Shown: positions 1 through 12,530 of the stretch, one piece after another | How the letters are laid out: every line of letters starts with the position of its first letter | How positions within the stretch are numbered: the first letter of the stretch is position 1 | Source of the DNA: Enoplosus armatus | Lineage: Eukaryota; Chordata; Actinopteri; Centrarchiformes; Enoplosidae | Length of the DNA stretch: 64,000 bases | Direction of reading: 5' to 3' | Assembly (NCBI RefSeq): GCF_043641665.1 | Contig: NC_092188.1 | Location: forward strand, 17,505,704 to 17,569,703 | The notes under the pieces: model-generated | The model's database searches: none | Seen by the model: only the letters and a program-made list of their open reading frames with translations | What the model was told of the DNA's origin: nothing | Translations under genes and position numbers: made by a program

Positions 1-262
1 TCTCTGAAGGATTGTCGTGTTCTAAAAGACTTTGGAAAACACTGGGCTACAGTATAAAATAGGTTTGTCTGAACACAACTGTTGCAGCCTCTCAACACAA
101 CAATGGCTCAAATAGAGACCATAACATATTAGACACAAATCAGCCTTGTCAAACTGTTGGATGCAATCAGAGGTTATGTTTCCCAGTATATTATTGAAAG
201 AGAAGTAAAAAGTATACAGCCTGATAGACCTGCTGTCCCTCTACATAATTAAAGATGACAGC

Positions 263-293
<31 letters not shown>

Positions 294-1430
294 TACCACT
301 CCTCTGAGCATCCTAATCCCTGAGGACAAAAGCCAGCGTTCTATAAATACAGATGAGGATTCAGTATTAGAGGTTAATTCTCATCCCCTGATTACTGTTC
401 AACATGATTGGCCTGCTCATTCACTTGCTTTTATAAGCTAAATTAAGATAATTCTGCAGGCAACTTTATGAATGGTTGAATGAATAGCACAAGAATAGTT
501 GTAAACGAGCAGAATTTCTATGTGATCAGTAAAACATCTACAATCATACAGTGGGTTGAGAATATGCCAAAGAGAAAAGGTCGTACGGTCTGTCTGTTCA
601 GACTAAACTGTAAACTAGGATGATGGGACACATGGGACATAACAATCCTATTACAGAGGTCCTGGTTCAAGTACTTGCCATAGTGTACTTGACCAGTATA
701 ACCTATATGAATAAAATATGTGCTTTTACTTCAGTTGGGTTATTAAGTGAAATGTCAGTTCTTGAATGCACACAGACGGATAGATGCAACGCATTTATTA
801 TTCACTATTTAGACTTTTATTATCAGGTTTACCATTACCTTGTTGTATTGTACTGAACGTATTTTAATCTTTGTAAGCTTTGAGTTATGAATATTGCAGT
901 ACTCAATACTAGAAGCACAACACTGAAAAAATGTTCTCTGTCAAAGACTAAAAATATGGAAGCATATGAAAAACGATACATGAATATGAACATGATGAAT
1001 ACATCATTTATTTTCAAATATTATTTCCAATTTCCAAAGACAATATAATAATAATAGAACAGCTCAGTCAAACAATATAACTGGATTCTAGAAAAGACAT
1101 AGCAAAGGTAAGGTAATCTTCCAAATCCTGACAAATATTCAGTGGATTGAATATAAAAGAAGTCAACGAGTTGGATTAAATCAGTCTACTTGACTGAGAT
1201 GACTGGAAATATCTTCACACATACTCCCTTAGTGAAAACCTCTTTGTTGATATGGGGTGCTTTTTACCACTCTGAGTGATTGACACAGTACCCAGATGCT
1301 TTAAGAATTACTATAGGCCTACCCTTTTGTAATTAAACATTTATTTTTGTGCTGGGTGGATTGATACAAGGCCTTGTAAAGCACTCAGCACCAGTACATT
1401 GTAGAACGACATTAATATTTTACAGTGGTA
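1..1430. other. Intergenic, AT-rich, no gene seen
   Basis: No reading frame with coding character or splice context is visible on either strand. The only clear structure is a CA dinucleotide tract at 266-293. Confidence 0.6.
266..293. repeat. (CA)n microsatellite
   Basis: About 14 uninterrupted CA units, of the kind that is frequent in fish genomes. Confidence 0.95.
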
Positions 1431-1438
1431 GAAATACA

Positions 1439-3201
1439 GGTAACACTTTACAATATGGTACACAAAAATGGGAGTAGTTACTAATGAAATCAGGAAAGAC
1501 CTGATGGTTATTGATTCGTTAATACGTAGTTCCTGAATAACTCTGGTTCGAGGACTATACAATAGTCAGATAATGATGACTGGGAGATACTATATAAATG
1601 ATTCGTTAGGTAATGATGAGTTCATAAATATGTGTTAATCACAATTATGACCACTTTCTTCATGAGTTGTTCCTGATTGACTCTGTATGAGACGCTGACA
1701 CAAACTCAAACGACTCATTCATTATTTAATGATCATTAGTTTTGTGCACCCCCAAGTAAAAATCATGAGTAGTTCCTAAGCAGTCTGTCATTACTTCATG
1801 ATGATCTGACCATTACTCACTCTTTGTGTTCCCCCAAAGTAAAGTAAAGCATACAAAACTAACAAGTACATGCTGACTTTTTACTGAGGAATTCACAATT
1901 AGTTCCTTAGTAACAAATCAGAGATGGCAGGATTTATATATATATATTCATATTTTCTTAATCATTATATTCAGAGCACATACATCAATGTTCACATACA
2001 TATGTCATATGCTCTATAAAAGAAGTGGACATAGCCACTGTGACGTCACCCATTGCTTTGTAGACTTTTTGAAGCCTCCAGTTTGGCATTTTGATTGTCG
2101 CCATCTTGTATTGGATCCAGATGTTACCATATTTGAACATTCTAGATATCCAAAATGTCATTGTGGGTATGTTCTTGAAATGTTCTTTTTGACTAGGAAG
2201 AAGTGAATTACAGATCCACAATTACATTTTAGCTATCCATAATAGCATTTCTCTAGTCAAAATGATATTCTTATTAGTCAGAATGGCATTTACAGTCTAT
2301 CTGTCTGTCTAACACCTTGTGGTATGAATGGATGGTTTTATGCATATACATTGGTATGTGTATGTTTGTTTGAGTATGCATATGTTTTTATATGTGTGTG
2401 AATATGTGTATATATAATGGTGTGAATGGATGGATACCTAAGTGTACATGTATGTATATATGTATATGTATATACGTAAACAATTAACATAACTCATCAA
2501 CCAACTGAACGTTTGTATATGTGTATGCGAAAAAACATGCAGAAAATATATTTACAGAGATATATATGTGTATATATTATGATGTGCTCGGATACATGTA
2601 TATGTGTGTACGTAGGAGTATGTATGTAAGTATATGTCTGTATATAAAAACACAAATAACATTACCCATCTATTAACTGACAAACATTTGTACATATGAG
2701 TGTGTGTAGATATGTGTGAGTGTAGGTTTATACAGGTATGTATTATTATTTATTAATGCTACTATTATATGTATGTGTATGTATATACACATATATAAAT
2801 TATATTAAAATATCTACATTTACTCAACAAAAAATATATTGAAATAACTTAAATAATTCTAAAATAAATTAATAATTTATTAATTACTATTTTTATTTAA
2901 CAATGTATTAGTTATTAATTAATGTAACTCTTTATTACTATTTCCGTGACACTTGTGGTCCTAATACATAATGAATGAGTCATTACTAGTTTATGCTTGT
3001 TATTTTGATTTATACAAACTAATCATTACCTTATGATTCTATTAACTCATGATTTTCTACTACATAGTCCTGAAATCTGAGTAATTCAGGAACTACTGTA
3101 TTCATGAACTATTAATGATCAGGTCATTCCTGATTCATTCTGATTCAGTCATTCCTTAGTAACTACTTACATTTTTGTGAAGCGTATTGGAAAGTGTCAC
3201 T
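1439..3201. mobile_element. Long-inverted-repeat (foldback) DNA element, hAT-like
   Basis: The two ends are diverged inverted copies. The left end reads GGTAACACTTTACAATA and the reverse complement of the right end reads AGTGACACTTTCCAATA. Similarity continues inward past 100 bp through shared blocks such as AGTAGTTACTAA, GACCTGAT and GTAGTTCCTGAAT. The identical octamer GAAATACA flanks both sides (1431-1438 and 3202-3209), which fits an 8-bp target duplication. Eight-base duplications are typical of the hAT superfamily, so I infer a non-autonomous hAT-like element. No transposase frame is present. The interior is AT-rich with degenerate TATG/TGTA repeats (about 2330-2820). Confidence 0.75.
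1995..2210 (+). repeat. Dispersed-repeat-like block nested in the foldback element
   Basis: A less AT-rich block, beginning near AAGAAGTGGACATAGCCACT and containing GTGACGTCACCCATTG, sits inside the AT-rich core. It resembles a dispersed teleost repeat that I recognise only from memory. The open frames across it on both strands have no recognisable domain. Confidence 0.4.
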
Positions 3202-3209
3202 GAAATACA

Positions 3210-3828
3210 TTTGTGGATTTTTCATGCATCTTTACCATAGATTTAGTGTTGCTCTGCCTCAATGTACTGGTGAATATTTGTGTAGCATAAATGTTACTGC
3301 CACACAAACTTGTCGCTAGAGTTGCCCACAAGAGGTCGCCATTACACATGCTGCCAAGACAGGCAGTCACAACTTCTATGAACTGTCAACCACACAGTTG
3401 TCATTGGATGACACACATCCAAAAGTATGCTGATACTGACACCAACGGATACACACTAATACAACCTGCCCTTTGCTTGTCCAATATGTCTTTGGGTCAA
3501 ATACTGCTGTGTACTATATAAAGACACAGTGACTATATTTGTGTGTTGAGTGTAGATTTCACTGTCTATGGTAGATTATAGTGCCTTCACCAAACAAAGC
3601 ACCTGAAAGCAGCTAAACTTGTGCTGTGCAACTGCTGAGAAGTATCTTTTGGAACAAAGATACAGTCAAAGTCAATTAACATCTATTTGGGTTCATCATC
3701 AGTTATCAATATTTGTGGTCAGGGGTGAAGCACAATTTTCCTGACCCTGTTAGGTTAGTTACCTTCTCCAGCTAGAATCAGTTTTTATATCAACAATGGA
3801 TCACATGAGTGTTTGTACCTGAAAGGGG
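3210..3828. other. Intergenic, nothing recognised
   Basis: Unique-looking sequence with no gene-like structure. A short open frame near 3291-3521 has no recognisable motif or splice context. Confidence 0.5.
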
Positions 3829-4055
3829 TCACTCATAGTGACAAAGTGACAAAAACAAAGCTCTAAAAACACACTCTGCACCTGCCCAGCACCAAATAGC
3901 AGACAGCAGACAGATACAATTAGCGACTACAGTAGCTGGTAAGCATAGTGGATCAGTATCTGCTGGATGTGTAAATGAGCTACTGTTTGCTATCATCATG
4001 TCATCATGCCACCCTGGCATAAGTCAGTGCCCCACTTGGGCCACCTTAGTCAAAA
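3829..4055 (-). repeat. Dispersed repeat, copy A (internally deleted)
   Basis: Read on the minus strand it shares ordered blocks with the plus-strand copy at 53948-54424: a GGCCCAAGTGGGG-like end, CCAGCAGATAC, GTCGCTAA, TGTCTGCTGT, TTGGTGCTGGGCA, TTTTTAGAGCT and finally AGTGACCCCTTTCA. This copy is about half as long, so it has lost interior sequence. No coding capacity is seen. It is probably a non-autonomous transposon of undetermined class. Confidence 0.65.
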
Positions 4056-7000
4056 AAGTCTGGACACACCACAGCACCATATCAGCTTAATAGGCATCGA
4101 TGTCAGTGTTGTGTTCTCATCTTGTTATTGTAGGTTTGATAAATACGAGGTGATTGATGTCTGTGAGAATTAAATGATACGCTTTTAAATAAAATACGGG
4201 TGACATAGAGTAAGGTGTGTCTGACTGAAGATCACAGTGCAGCGACAGTGCAGTCCATAAATATCTGGACAGTCTAATTTTTCAATTTTTCAACTCCAGA
4301 TTTCTAAAGAAAAAAAGAACAATCCTGACACAATTCTATCAGGTGCTGAGATGATGCATAAGGCATTATAGGAGTCCCAGTGTTATAGTCCAGTCCAACA
4401 CATGATGTCAGCACACTAGGCCAAGCAGCCTTCAAACATCTATCGTTTGAGGTTATTGGTTGAATGCTTGCCCCAGAGATTTTCACTAGGGAGATGTCAC
4501 ATGGGAAAACATTACAATCTAGCAGCTATCAGCACATAACTGAATCTTAAATCACGATTACACTTGATGCCTCGTGTTGAACTGTGCACTGATTGCTGTT
4601 AACTCTAATACTGCTATAATTCTATTAGGATAAGTGTTTCCTTTGTGATAATTCAATAGTTGTATAATGAGTGTTATTTCACAGCTTTAGTATACAAGAG
4701 ATGTGGGGTTGTGTTACATCTTTCCTGGGGATGTCTCCCTGTAATGTCAGTGGCAGAGGAGAGTGTTTCCTATACTATGTAGAGGCTATGTCATAACCAT
4801 AAAGAAGTTTTCTACAGTGGCTACCACAGGGAGTCGATCTTGTTGAGGTGGGCTTGAGGTGGGGAGGGACTGGAGAGGGTCCATAGGGTGTAGCAAAATG
4901 GAGGGGGCTGGTTTTAAAGTGCACCAGCCCACATATTAGAAACCCACACATTAGAGACTTAATGGATAATTTTCTATCAACACAGCAGAATGCATGATGT
5001 ATGTTCCATGTATACAGTATATATCTGTCTATGTCATTTTATGATAACACATCAAGATCTTCAAAACAGAGATACCGCCATTGCTCAGACAGGATACGTC
5101 TTTATGCCTCCAAACTATAACATGGGGGCCTTTTTTACCAGTATATAAATTTCAATAACATCGTATCGGTACATTCATTTCTATACACAGAATAGGATAC
5201 ATTTTATATGCTATAAAACAATGCAGCGGAAGCTGAGAATGGCTTATCTTGAGATAGCAAAGCTTTTCTTGTGATTATGGGTTAATTTATGTCAATGTTT
5301 TCTCCTTAAATGACATGTTATCTCTAATAGAAAGACACAATGCAATTTCTGCCTGTAACAGACCGTGATTGAAGTACAGTCTGATGCGTTGATCAATAAG
5401 GGGTTGATTTGTTATTTTCAGCTTAAATCAGTTGCTTGTCAAGATGCTATCTATGCATGCTGGCATGGCACTCCTGATCTTTTATAAACATTATAAGTAG
5501 GCTAATAAGAATAAACAAGCTTGTTATTTGACGTAATAACAGTTTAATTGTCTTATTATCTCAAGATAATGAAGCTCGTTTTCTTGAGATAACAAAATAA
5601 TGAACTTGTGATCGAGATAATGGCATTAAGCTTCCATAGAATTTCGATTATAGAATACATTAAACAAATTACATTGCAATTACATTGTGTTTGAGAAGGA
5701 GATTGTGTAAGTGAGAAAGGAACTGTACAGTGAAGGGATTTGGCAAATGTTGACCATGAGTCAGAAAGAAAGTAGGAGAACAAACATGAAAGGAGCAAAA
5801 AAATCGATTGAGAGAGAGTCGACAGAAAACAGACAGAGCAAACCCCATTATCAACCATTTCTCAAATTGAGATATTGGAATTGCGAAGCCATGGGTCTTT
5901 CTGCAGATTTGAAGTGCCTCTGTGCTCTTGTATTGATCTGGCCACAATACTGCCACAACATTTCCTCCCTGGGCTGCGGCAGAGATTCATAGGGGTGTTT
6001 AGTGCATTTTGAGAGCACAGAATCAGACATGTATACAATTAGCGAGAACCTCTCAGGGCAGCTTTCCAAATCTCAGCGGAGTCATGATGTATAGTTGATA
6101 ATGTTGTGAGGCTGAAGGATCTTAGTTCAATCTATATAGTTCAATCTTTCACAAGAATACCGGCAAGTCTTAAATATAATATATATATCATATATATATA
6201 TATGTATAATATATACATAATGGTTTGTTAAAAGGTTGACACAAAAGAATGTCCAATTATTGACTATCTGGCAGCACATTTACAAGTGACAAAACAATTG
6301 AGCAGCTGCAAGACTTGGATCTCAATGGCAAAGAAAACAGGAGACACACGGGTAAACTAAATAAAAAAGTAATTTACCATGTGTTGCATGGATGTTGTGT
6401 TGTAAACAGAAAAAAATAGAAAAGGCCACAAAAGCAACTGCACAAAACATGTGGGCTGAGGAGATCTATATGCAGATCTTATATGCATGGGGCACACCGG
6501 GCAAAGGTGTGTCACATGCCACTGATAAACCTGCCAATTAAATCTGCAGCCCTGGATACAGAGAACAAAGTAACAACAGTAAAGCAAACAGAGGGGCAGT
6601 CACAAGACATATTCAGTAAGAACGTTTTGCAACTTTGCAGCTATGTTCATTAAAAATGTTTCCTTTTTATGATGACACGTTTCTTTTAAAAAGTATTTAC
6701 TGTTGCAAATGATCAGATTTAGAATGTAGTGATGCACAGCAAAATGTGGGGTACAAGAATCTGATAACTACTGATACCCAGCAGGCATAGATGATGACAA
6801 TGCAGGTTGCAAAATATTCATGGTATCATAGCAGTCATGGTTATGATATACAATATGATTATTTAGCCCCTGTGCTAGTTTTGTAGATTTTTTACTTGGT
6901 GCAGCAGCAGTACTTACCCATATAAATCATGTCCAAGACAGGAACACTGGAATAGTATATAACAGGTTAGTAGACGTACTACAGCAATACTGCTGTGGGA

Positions 7001-7480
7001 TGGGTATGTAATCTGTATCCAGGAGGCTTGAAACACATAAAGTTAAATAGGAGCTCTCTGCCTCCTGCTCCTTCTATTTCCTCTCTCAGTACAAATCAAA
7101 TTTTCAGTGTCCCGTCTTTCCGGTTCATTCAGACCAGTGGGTTTCAGGTCTCACTTTAGGGGGCTAAAAATATTTTATCTTCATTCACTGAGCACTGAAT
7201 CAGACATGTAATTCACTTTGGCCGGCCCCATCAGTGTCTTCTTTGTAGACAGTCCAGATACCACAAGACCACCCACATGCCGAAATGCAGTACTAGTACT
7301 AGTACTAGAATGTATTACCCAAAAACCACGGGGGAAAAAAAAAAAAAAGACAAATCAAAAATACGACAAGCAAAGTGCAGAATGCAGGCGAAGAGCCAGG
7401 TTGTAAGACCAGCTGCAAGATCCTCACATCCTTGAGTACTGTTCACATTCCTGGTTAATTAGCTCAGAGAAGCCCTAAGC
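4056..7480. other. Intergenic, no gene seen
   Basis: AT-rich sequence without recognisable coding exons. It includes a TA-rich simple tract at about 6178-6212 and clustered palindromic motifs at 5243-5635. Near 4240-4300 the phrase AGTCCATAAATATCTGGACA recalls the ends of Tc1-type MITEs, but no partner end was found. Confidence 0.5.
5243..5635. repeat. Clustered palindromic TTATCTNNAGATAA motifs
   Basis: Variants of a palindrome, such as TTATCTTGAGATA (5244-5256) and TTATCTCAAGATAA (about 5556-5569), recur with CTTGAGATAACAA and CGAGATAATGG. The middle of the interval lacks the motif, so it marks two flanking clusters. This looks like a degraded simple palindromic repeat. Confidence 0.5.
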
Positions 7481-7489
7481 CCAAGGCTG

Positions 7490-7670
7490 GGCGGTGGCGC
7501 CGTGGGCTGTACCTTCCAGGATTACCATATACCTCTCTATACCAGGATTACTGCAGGACTGACGATTAGGATCTAAGGATAGAGGGTGTCGTGTGCTGTA
7601 CACATTATAAAGCCCCTTGAGACAAAGTTGTGATATTGGGCTATATAGATAAGATTGATACTTGTCTTGA
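7490..7670 (+). mobile_element. SINE-like retroposon, 3' portion
   Basis: The segment runs from about GGCGGTGGCGCCGTGGGC to a tail reading TAAAGCCCCTTGAGACAAAG, then TGATATTGGGCTATATAGAT and a degenerate TTGA/CTTGA tail (GATACTTGTCTTGACTTGAG). I recognise this tail from common teleost SINE/LINE families. No convincing polymerase III box A/box B pair was found, so the copy is probably 5' truncated. Confidence 0.6.
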
Positions 7671-7722
7671 CTTGAGTTAGCTCAGGCTAAGTGGGTCATA
7701 ATATTCACTTTAGTTTGTTTAT

Positions 7723-8235
7723 TCATTTTGAATGTGCAGGAAAAAGTTCTGCCCCGGCAAAAAGTTGAAGGGGATTCAACTTTTGGAGTAACGCAACGTG
7801 GCCGCTGCACGACCACGCGCTGATTGCCGCAATGCCAGATTTGGTCTGAATGCATCCTAAGAAAGTCTGTGGCAATTCCCCATGTGCTTGCTTTAGGATG
7901 AGGCTGTTGGTCATTCTATCCGTTATTCTCTTGGACGAGGCTTTGGTAAGATTAGGCATGTAACTCTTCTGTAATCTGTAATCTTCATCTGATGGCAATT
8001 GAGGTCCCGCCAACCCATCTGGGCTCAAGGTCTCTGTCTCAAGCCTCCGTCCAGCTCCAAGGCCGTCCATTTTGGTCGATAAATCCCTGAAGTGTACCTG
8101 TCTGCCTAGTTGTCTGCCTAGTTGGGTCATATCCCTGTTGCTCTGCTCACACCAGCCGTGACATTTTTGATTAAGGTACTTCCCATACTCAGCATCCTCT
8201 GCACTTTCGATCATCTCTTTCATTTCCCTGTGCAT
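7723..8235 (-). other. Unidentified 170-codon open reading frame
   Basis: A single uninterrupted frame whose ATG follows an in-frame TGA directly upstream. Its base composition is less AT-rich than the flanks. AATAAA occurs immediately after the stop codon (about 7716-7721 on the minus strand). The predicted protein is polar with charged stretches and a short tandem duplication (LGRQLGRQ) near residue 40. I see no signal peptide, membrane helix or known domain. It could be a retrocopy fragment, a piece of a transposon, part of a non-coding transcript, or chance. I assign no function. Confidence 0.2.
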
Positions 8236-8239
8236 TCAT

Positions 8240-9180
8240 TACTCACACACACTTATAAATCAAAAGGTGATTAGACATTACATTTGTTCTATAGCAAATC
8301 TTATAATAATGATGATAATAATGACTGTTATTGTTGATGGCAGGTCAGGTATTGGAGACATACAGGCCCAATAATTGATGACCAGCTCCTCTTCCTCTTC
8401 TTTCTGAACCCTTCTCTCTGGACTGCCCTTGTTCTGATTCTGTTGCTTACAGTAACAGGACTATTATCTCTATTATCTAATTTTAAGGGGCCTATAAGGC
8501 CTCATGAATATGACACCAACGTCCGTTTTTCTGTTTTCTTTGATAAGTTGTTTTGGTCATTGATCTGGACTTTGAAGGCTGATGCATTCTGACGACTCTC
8601 CACTAATGTGATATTGGACAGACAGACACACATAAACACAGGCAGTTCTCATGTTTCCAGAAAGTGCTACAAAATGCAAACACATGTCTGCATGCACATA
8701 CAAATACACACACACACATATGCACACACATGGACAGAATTAAAAGTATGCTTTCAGCTCTTTACTGTCTGCTGCTGAAAGCAAAACAAACTATACTGCA
8801 TTAGAGCATACTTTTCCATTCGTTCTACAGTACTGCGTTAGACAGATTAATGACTCGTAGTTTTCGCTGTGAGAAGTTGAGCTTAACATGAAAGTGGGAG
8901 GTTGCAAGTATCAACACATCCTTGACTGTTGGCACAGTACTTGATCCGTTGCTTTTCATCACCCATTGTCCTTCAATCCAGGTCTATCAAATAAGAGCTG
9001 ACTTTGTGATAACCTGTGCCGCAGATACTCAGCCACACTGCACTTTATCTTTTATTGATTACATCAATTAACTTCACCCCCCCCCCCCTCCTCTTCTCAC
9101 ATTGTTTTATACATACCCACAGGTATCTGTGCTTAATCATTAAGCACAGTAAGTGAGCAAGGAATAGCACTGCACCATTC
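8240..9180. other. Intergenic, upstream of entpd3
   Basis: No coding structure. It contains a short CA-rich patch near 8705-8730 and a poly-C run near 9077-9089. It probably includes distal promoter sequence of the gene to the right. Confidence 0.5.
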
Positions 9181-9299
9181 ACGGTGGCTGTGCTTCCTGG
9201 GCTGACTTCTCTATTTCACTGGTGTGGTGGGAGTGGTGAAAAGTGGAGTTTGTACACAGCTCCTCCCTCACTCTCTGTTTTGTTGGGGTACTCCACTCC

Positions 9300-9463
9300 T
9301 GTTTCTGCAGGCCAATCACTCTTTAGATCACACACAGCACATTCCCTTGCTCTCTCTCTCTCTTCCTTTGCTGCTCCCCTGTTTCCGGCTGTGTTTCTTC
9401 ATCCCTTCTTCAGAGCCATCTCACGCCCACTCCCAACTAGGATCTACAAACCAGCTCTTCAAG
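9300..9463 (+). promoter_or_regulatory. entpd3: Probable entpd3 core promoter and non-coding first exon
   Basis: A CCAAT motif occurs at 9312-9316, followed by a CT-rich stretch. A consensus donor lies at 9463/9464, where exon sequence ending CTTCAAG meets GTAAGA. The coding ATG lies just inside an exon with a good acceptor at 12392, so an upstream 5' UTR exon is required, and this is the best candidate I see. The transcription start itself cannot be placed. Basis: splice consensus and position only. Confidence 0.4.
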
Positions 9464-12392
9464 GTAAGAAACAAACACACTGTCTTCTTTCTGACATGCA
9501 TTTATTTACCTGTTAACAAAGCAGCAATGCAACTCAAAGGGTTAACTGCCACAGGTAAATTTGTTTCATTGTATGTTTATTTACTGTGTCATATGATTCA
9601 ATCTGATCTGCCGGTGTGTATACATGTGTTCAACCTCATTTTCATAGCTACTCACCCTCATGAGGACCAGTCTCTACAAGCAGAGGTAACACCATGTGCA
9701 AATATGTTAGTAGAGTAGAGTAGTAGAGTTATTTGATTGTCTGGGTTGAAGCTTAACTGCAGACTTTAGGCTGAGACTTGCTGATTCCTCTGGGCAACCC
9801 ATAATTTCATTTTATCGAAAGAAGTAGTTCTATTGCACTGTGTATTTTGTTTACCTTGTGCACAAATGAAGAGTAAGAAGTGTTGAGTGAAGTGTTTTTT
9901 TTTTAACAGAGAACAGAGTGGTTCAGAGCATATTGTTCTTTGTGTGTAGGTTTAGACCAGTAAACCCAAATGTATGTTATCTAGTACACTGTGAATGCTG
10001 TATCAAGTGAATACGCAACTGCTTGCAGTGTAAAAGTATAAATTAATAATGACACAGGCTAGATGTTCAGCATCCTATAGAAGTGACACATATTCATAAA
10101 GGGGAAAAAATGTCAATAATATCATATACAAGTAGACATATTGTTGCTTTGCATACTTTTGTAGAGGCAAAACTATTCATACAAAAAAGAACACTGTAAC
10201 TTTAGGTGTCACAAAACGGGGGATTGTAAGACTTATGTATGTTCAAAATTACAGTAAATAACTTAACAGAATTTAAGTAAAAGTTACCCATCTCTACTTA
10301 GACAGAAGCAACCTCTTGAAACTTGAAACTAATTGACAGTAACCTAAAGACAGTATTGCTTTCACAAGCCTTGAAAAATTCAAATGTCCAGATCATAGCT
10401 GTAAAGAGAAATCACCCAAATTTGTAAACCTGGAATATCAACGATGTCACACACATGACAGTGAAGTGTAAAGCAGACTAAAGGCAACATCTGTGAGAGA
10501 CATTAGTCATGCTTGTTGACATATCCCAAGGTTGTAATCACACCTTGTCTAACTGCTTTGACCTGCTTGTTTTCGCTGAAGTTGCTGTGGTAACCCTAAA
10601 TGCTGTAATTTAAATGAATAACAAACATTGTTATTGCCTTGTTGTCACAGTCTCCTGACAACAGAGGAGTCAAAATATTTATTTTGGAATTTATACAGTT
10701 TATAAAGAAATTCAGAGAAACTGCTAAAAGTAAGAAAAACAAAAGAGACAAAGAGGCGGACAGAGAACTGTGCTGCTGCTTAATCAACTGTCTGACAGTC
10801 TGACATCCATGACAAGGCAGACTGGTAGACTGACACAAGGTTGTAATTACAATGTTGCAACCATTGATGATCACCCATTGCTGTAAAGACAGCATGATGT
10901 AGCAGATTCAACAAGTTGAAGTTGAATAATATCCATTGACGTGTCATTGTTTATATTCATTTATTTTTTTCATGACTTTACGAAGAGAGGTATGCTATTT
11001 TCCTCCTCTTACTATTTCAAAATGAATATATTCAGTCCTTACTATGACATAACCTGACATTCCTAAGCTTAGTTGTAACTAAATAGTATCTTCACACACT
11101 GTACATACCAATGATGACATTCACAGTTAAAGAACTAAGGCATAAATAGCATACCAGGAGAATAAAATAAACCAGAAAATTTGAATGAAAAAGATGTAGT
11201 GAGTTCAAGGGTGTGTGTTCGTGTTTAGAGACAAAGATCTGCGTTTCATGTGACAGGTTGCATTAAAGTTGACCCGTAATTGCAGCCATATTTTGCTTCT
11301 ATGACTACATGGGAAATGCATGTGTGATTCTTGCATATGAGAATTTATAAATATTTTCCATCAAACCACACATGGTGGATCTGGCACAAAACACTGTTTT
11401 CAGTGTAGTAGTGCTAGTAGTTTCTAGCACACCATGTTTATGAAAAAGATCAAACTTTGGCTGAAAAAGTATTTCTCTGAGGTGAATATTTTTCCATGGC
11501 ATGCAGCTTGACATAAAGTGTTTCTTCAATATTAGTGTTATAACTGAATGTCTGGTGGCTTTCTCATAGCCATTAGGAGAACAAACCTACCTGTCCATTG
11601 GGGTTTGTGCAACATTTTATGTTGGATGTTGTAGTTTATCTCTACACCCAAACACTCTACAACCTGAACAAGTTGAATGAGGTGGATACAATTCATCATT
11701 AAGGTTGTCATGAGTTTAAGTCCAGCTGCAAATGCAGTTCAAGTTTATATAAACCACCAAAACACAGCAGCAAATTTGCTTGCTGGCTGTTGAAGAACTG
11801 CACTATTCTAAGAGCCCATTTTCTTCCCTGCTGTTAGCCCTCGATCTTGGTATACCCTGGTAAATTCCAAAACTCTCTTAAATCACACCTCAAATCTTCA
11901 GTTCAGTTCACTTTCCTCAAAGAATCATCATCATCAAGTGGAGAGAAGCTTGTATTCTCCCTTGCAGATCATACAAAAAACAAACAAAACATGCAAAACA
12001 AATTCCCATTTTATGTCGTTACTTTGAAAATTTGCCTTACATAGATCAAAGATAATTGTATGGGATTAAAGTATCTCACTGTGATTATCAGTGTCCATGA
12101 CAAAAGGTAAGCATTTTAACTGAAAAAATTATTCAGACAGCCACTCATGATTTACAGCATTTGTCCCTCTGATTCTGTTTGCTTTATTGTGTTTGTTAAA
12201 CCTGGTGGTATTGCTCAGTCCATCAATACTATCAATGCTGTCAACATTTTTTTTCCAGCTTAATGTAAATAAAGTATAATATTATTGCTCATCATCACTT
12301 TTCAAACCTCTCCATATGCCATCACTTTAAGAGCTAAAATGCTTTTAGTGAGAACCATACTTCTTTTTTTTAACCCCATTTCTTGCCAACAG
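9464..12392 (+). other. entpd3 intron 1 (inferred)
   Basis: About 2.9 kb with no recognised coding exon. It ends with a long pyrimidine tract and the acceptor CTTGCCAACAG. The longer open frames inside it (for example near 10596-10895 minus) show no known domain. Confidence 0.45.
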
Positions 12393-12395
12393 GAA

Positions 12396-12530
12396 ATGGC
12401 TTCCAAACGGCAAATGGGCTACAAGTGTCGTATAGCAGGCGTGCTGTTTCTCCTCTTGGCCAGTATTGCTGCCCTTGTTGCTGTTGCCATCATCCAGGAC
12501 ACCTGGAGGTCTAAAGAGTACACCTTAGAG
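12396..12530 (+). CDS. entpd3: entpd3 coding exon 1
   Basis: 45 codons: cytosolic N-terminus, then the first membrane helix (a run rich in Leu, Ala, Val and Ile, about residues 13-33). The exon probably starts at 12393 after CCAACAG. The donor is GAG/GTGAAC. Confidence 0.9.

Noticed and set aside
1985..2221. Overlapping frames on both strands in the foldback element
   Set aside because: They lie in a dispersed repeat and have no domain. Frames open on both strands in a repeat are not evidence of a gene.
4195..4320. Possible Tc1-type MITE end (AGTCCATAAATATCTGGACA)
   Set aside because: Only one end resembles such elements. No inverted partner or TA duplication was found.
9224..9718. 164-codon frame overlapping the putative entpd3 first exon
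   Set aside because: It crosses the consensus donor at 9463, has no recognisable domain and is low-complexity. The region fits a 5' UTR exon better.
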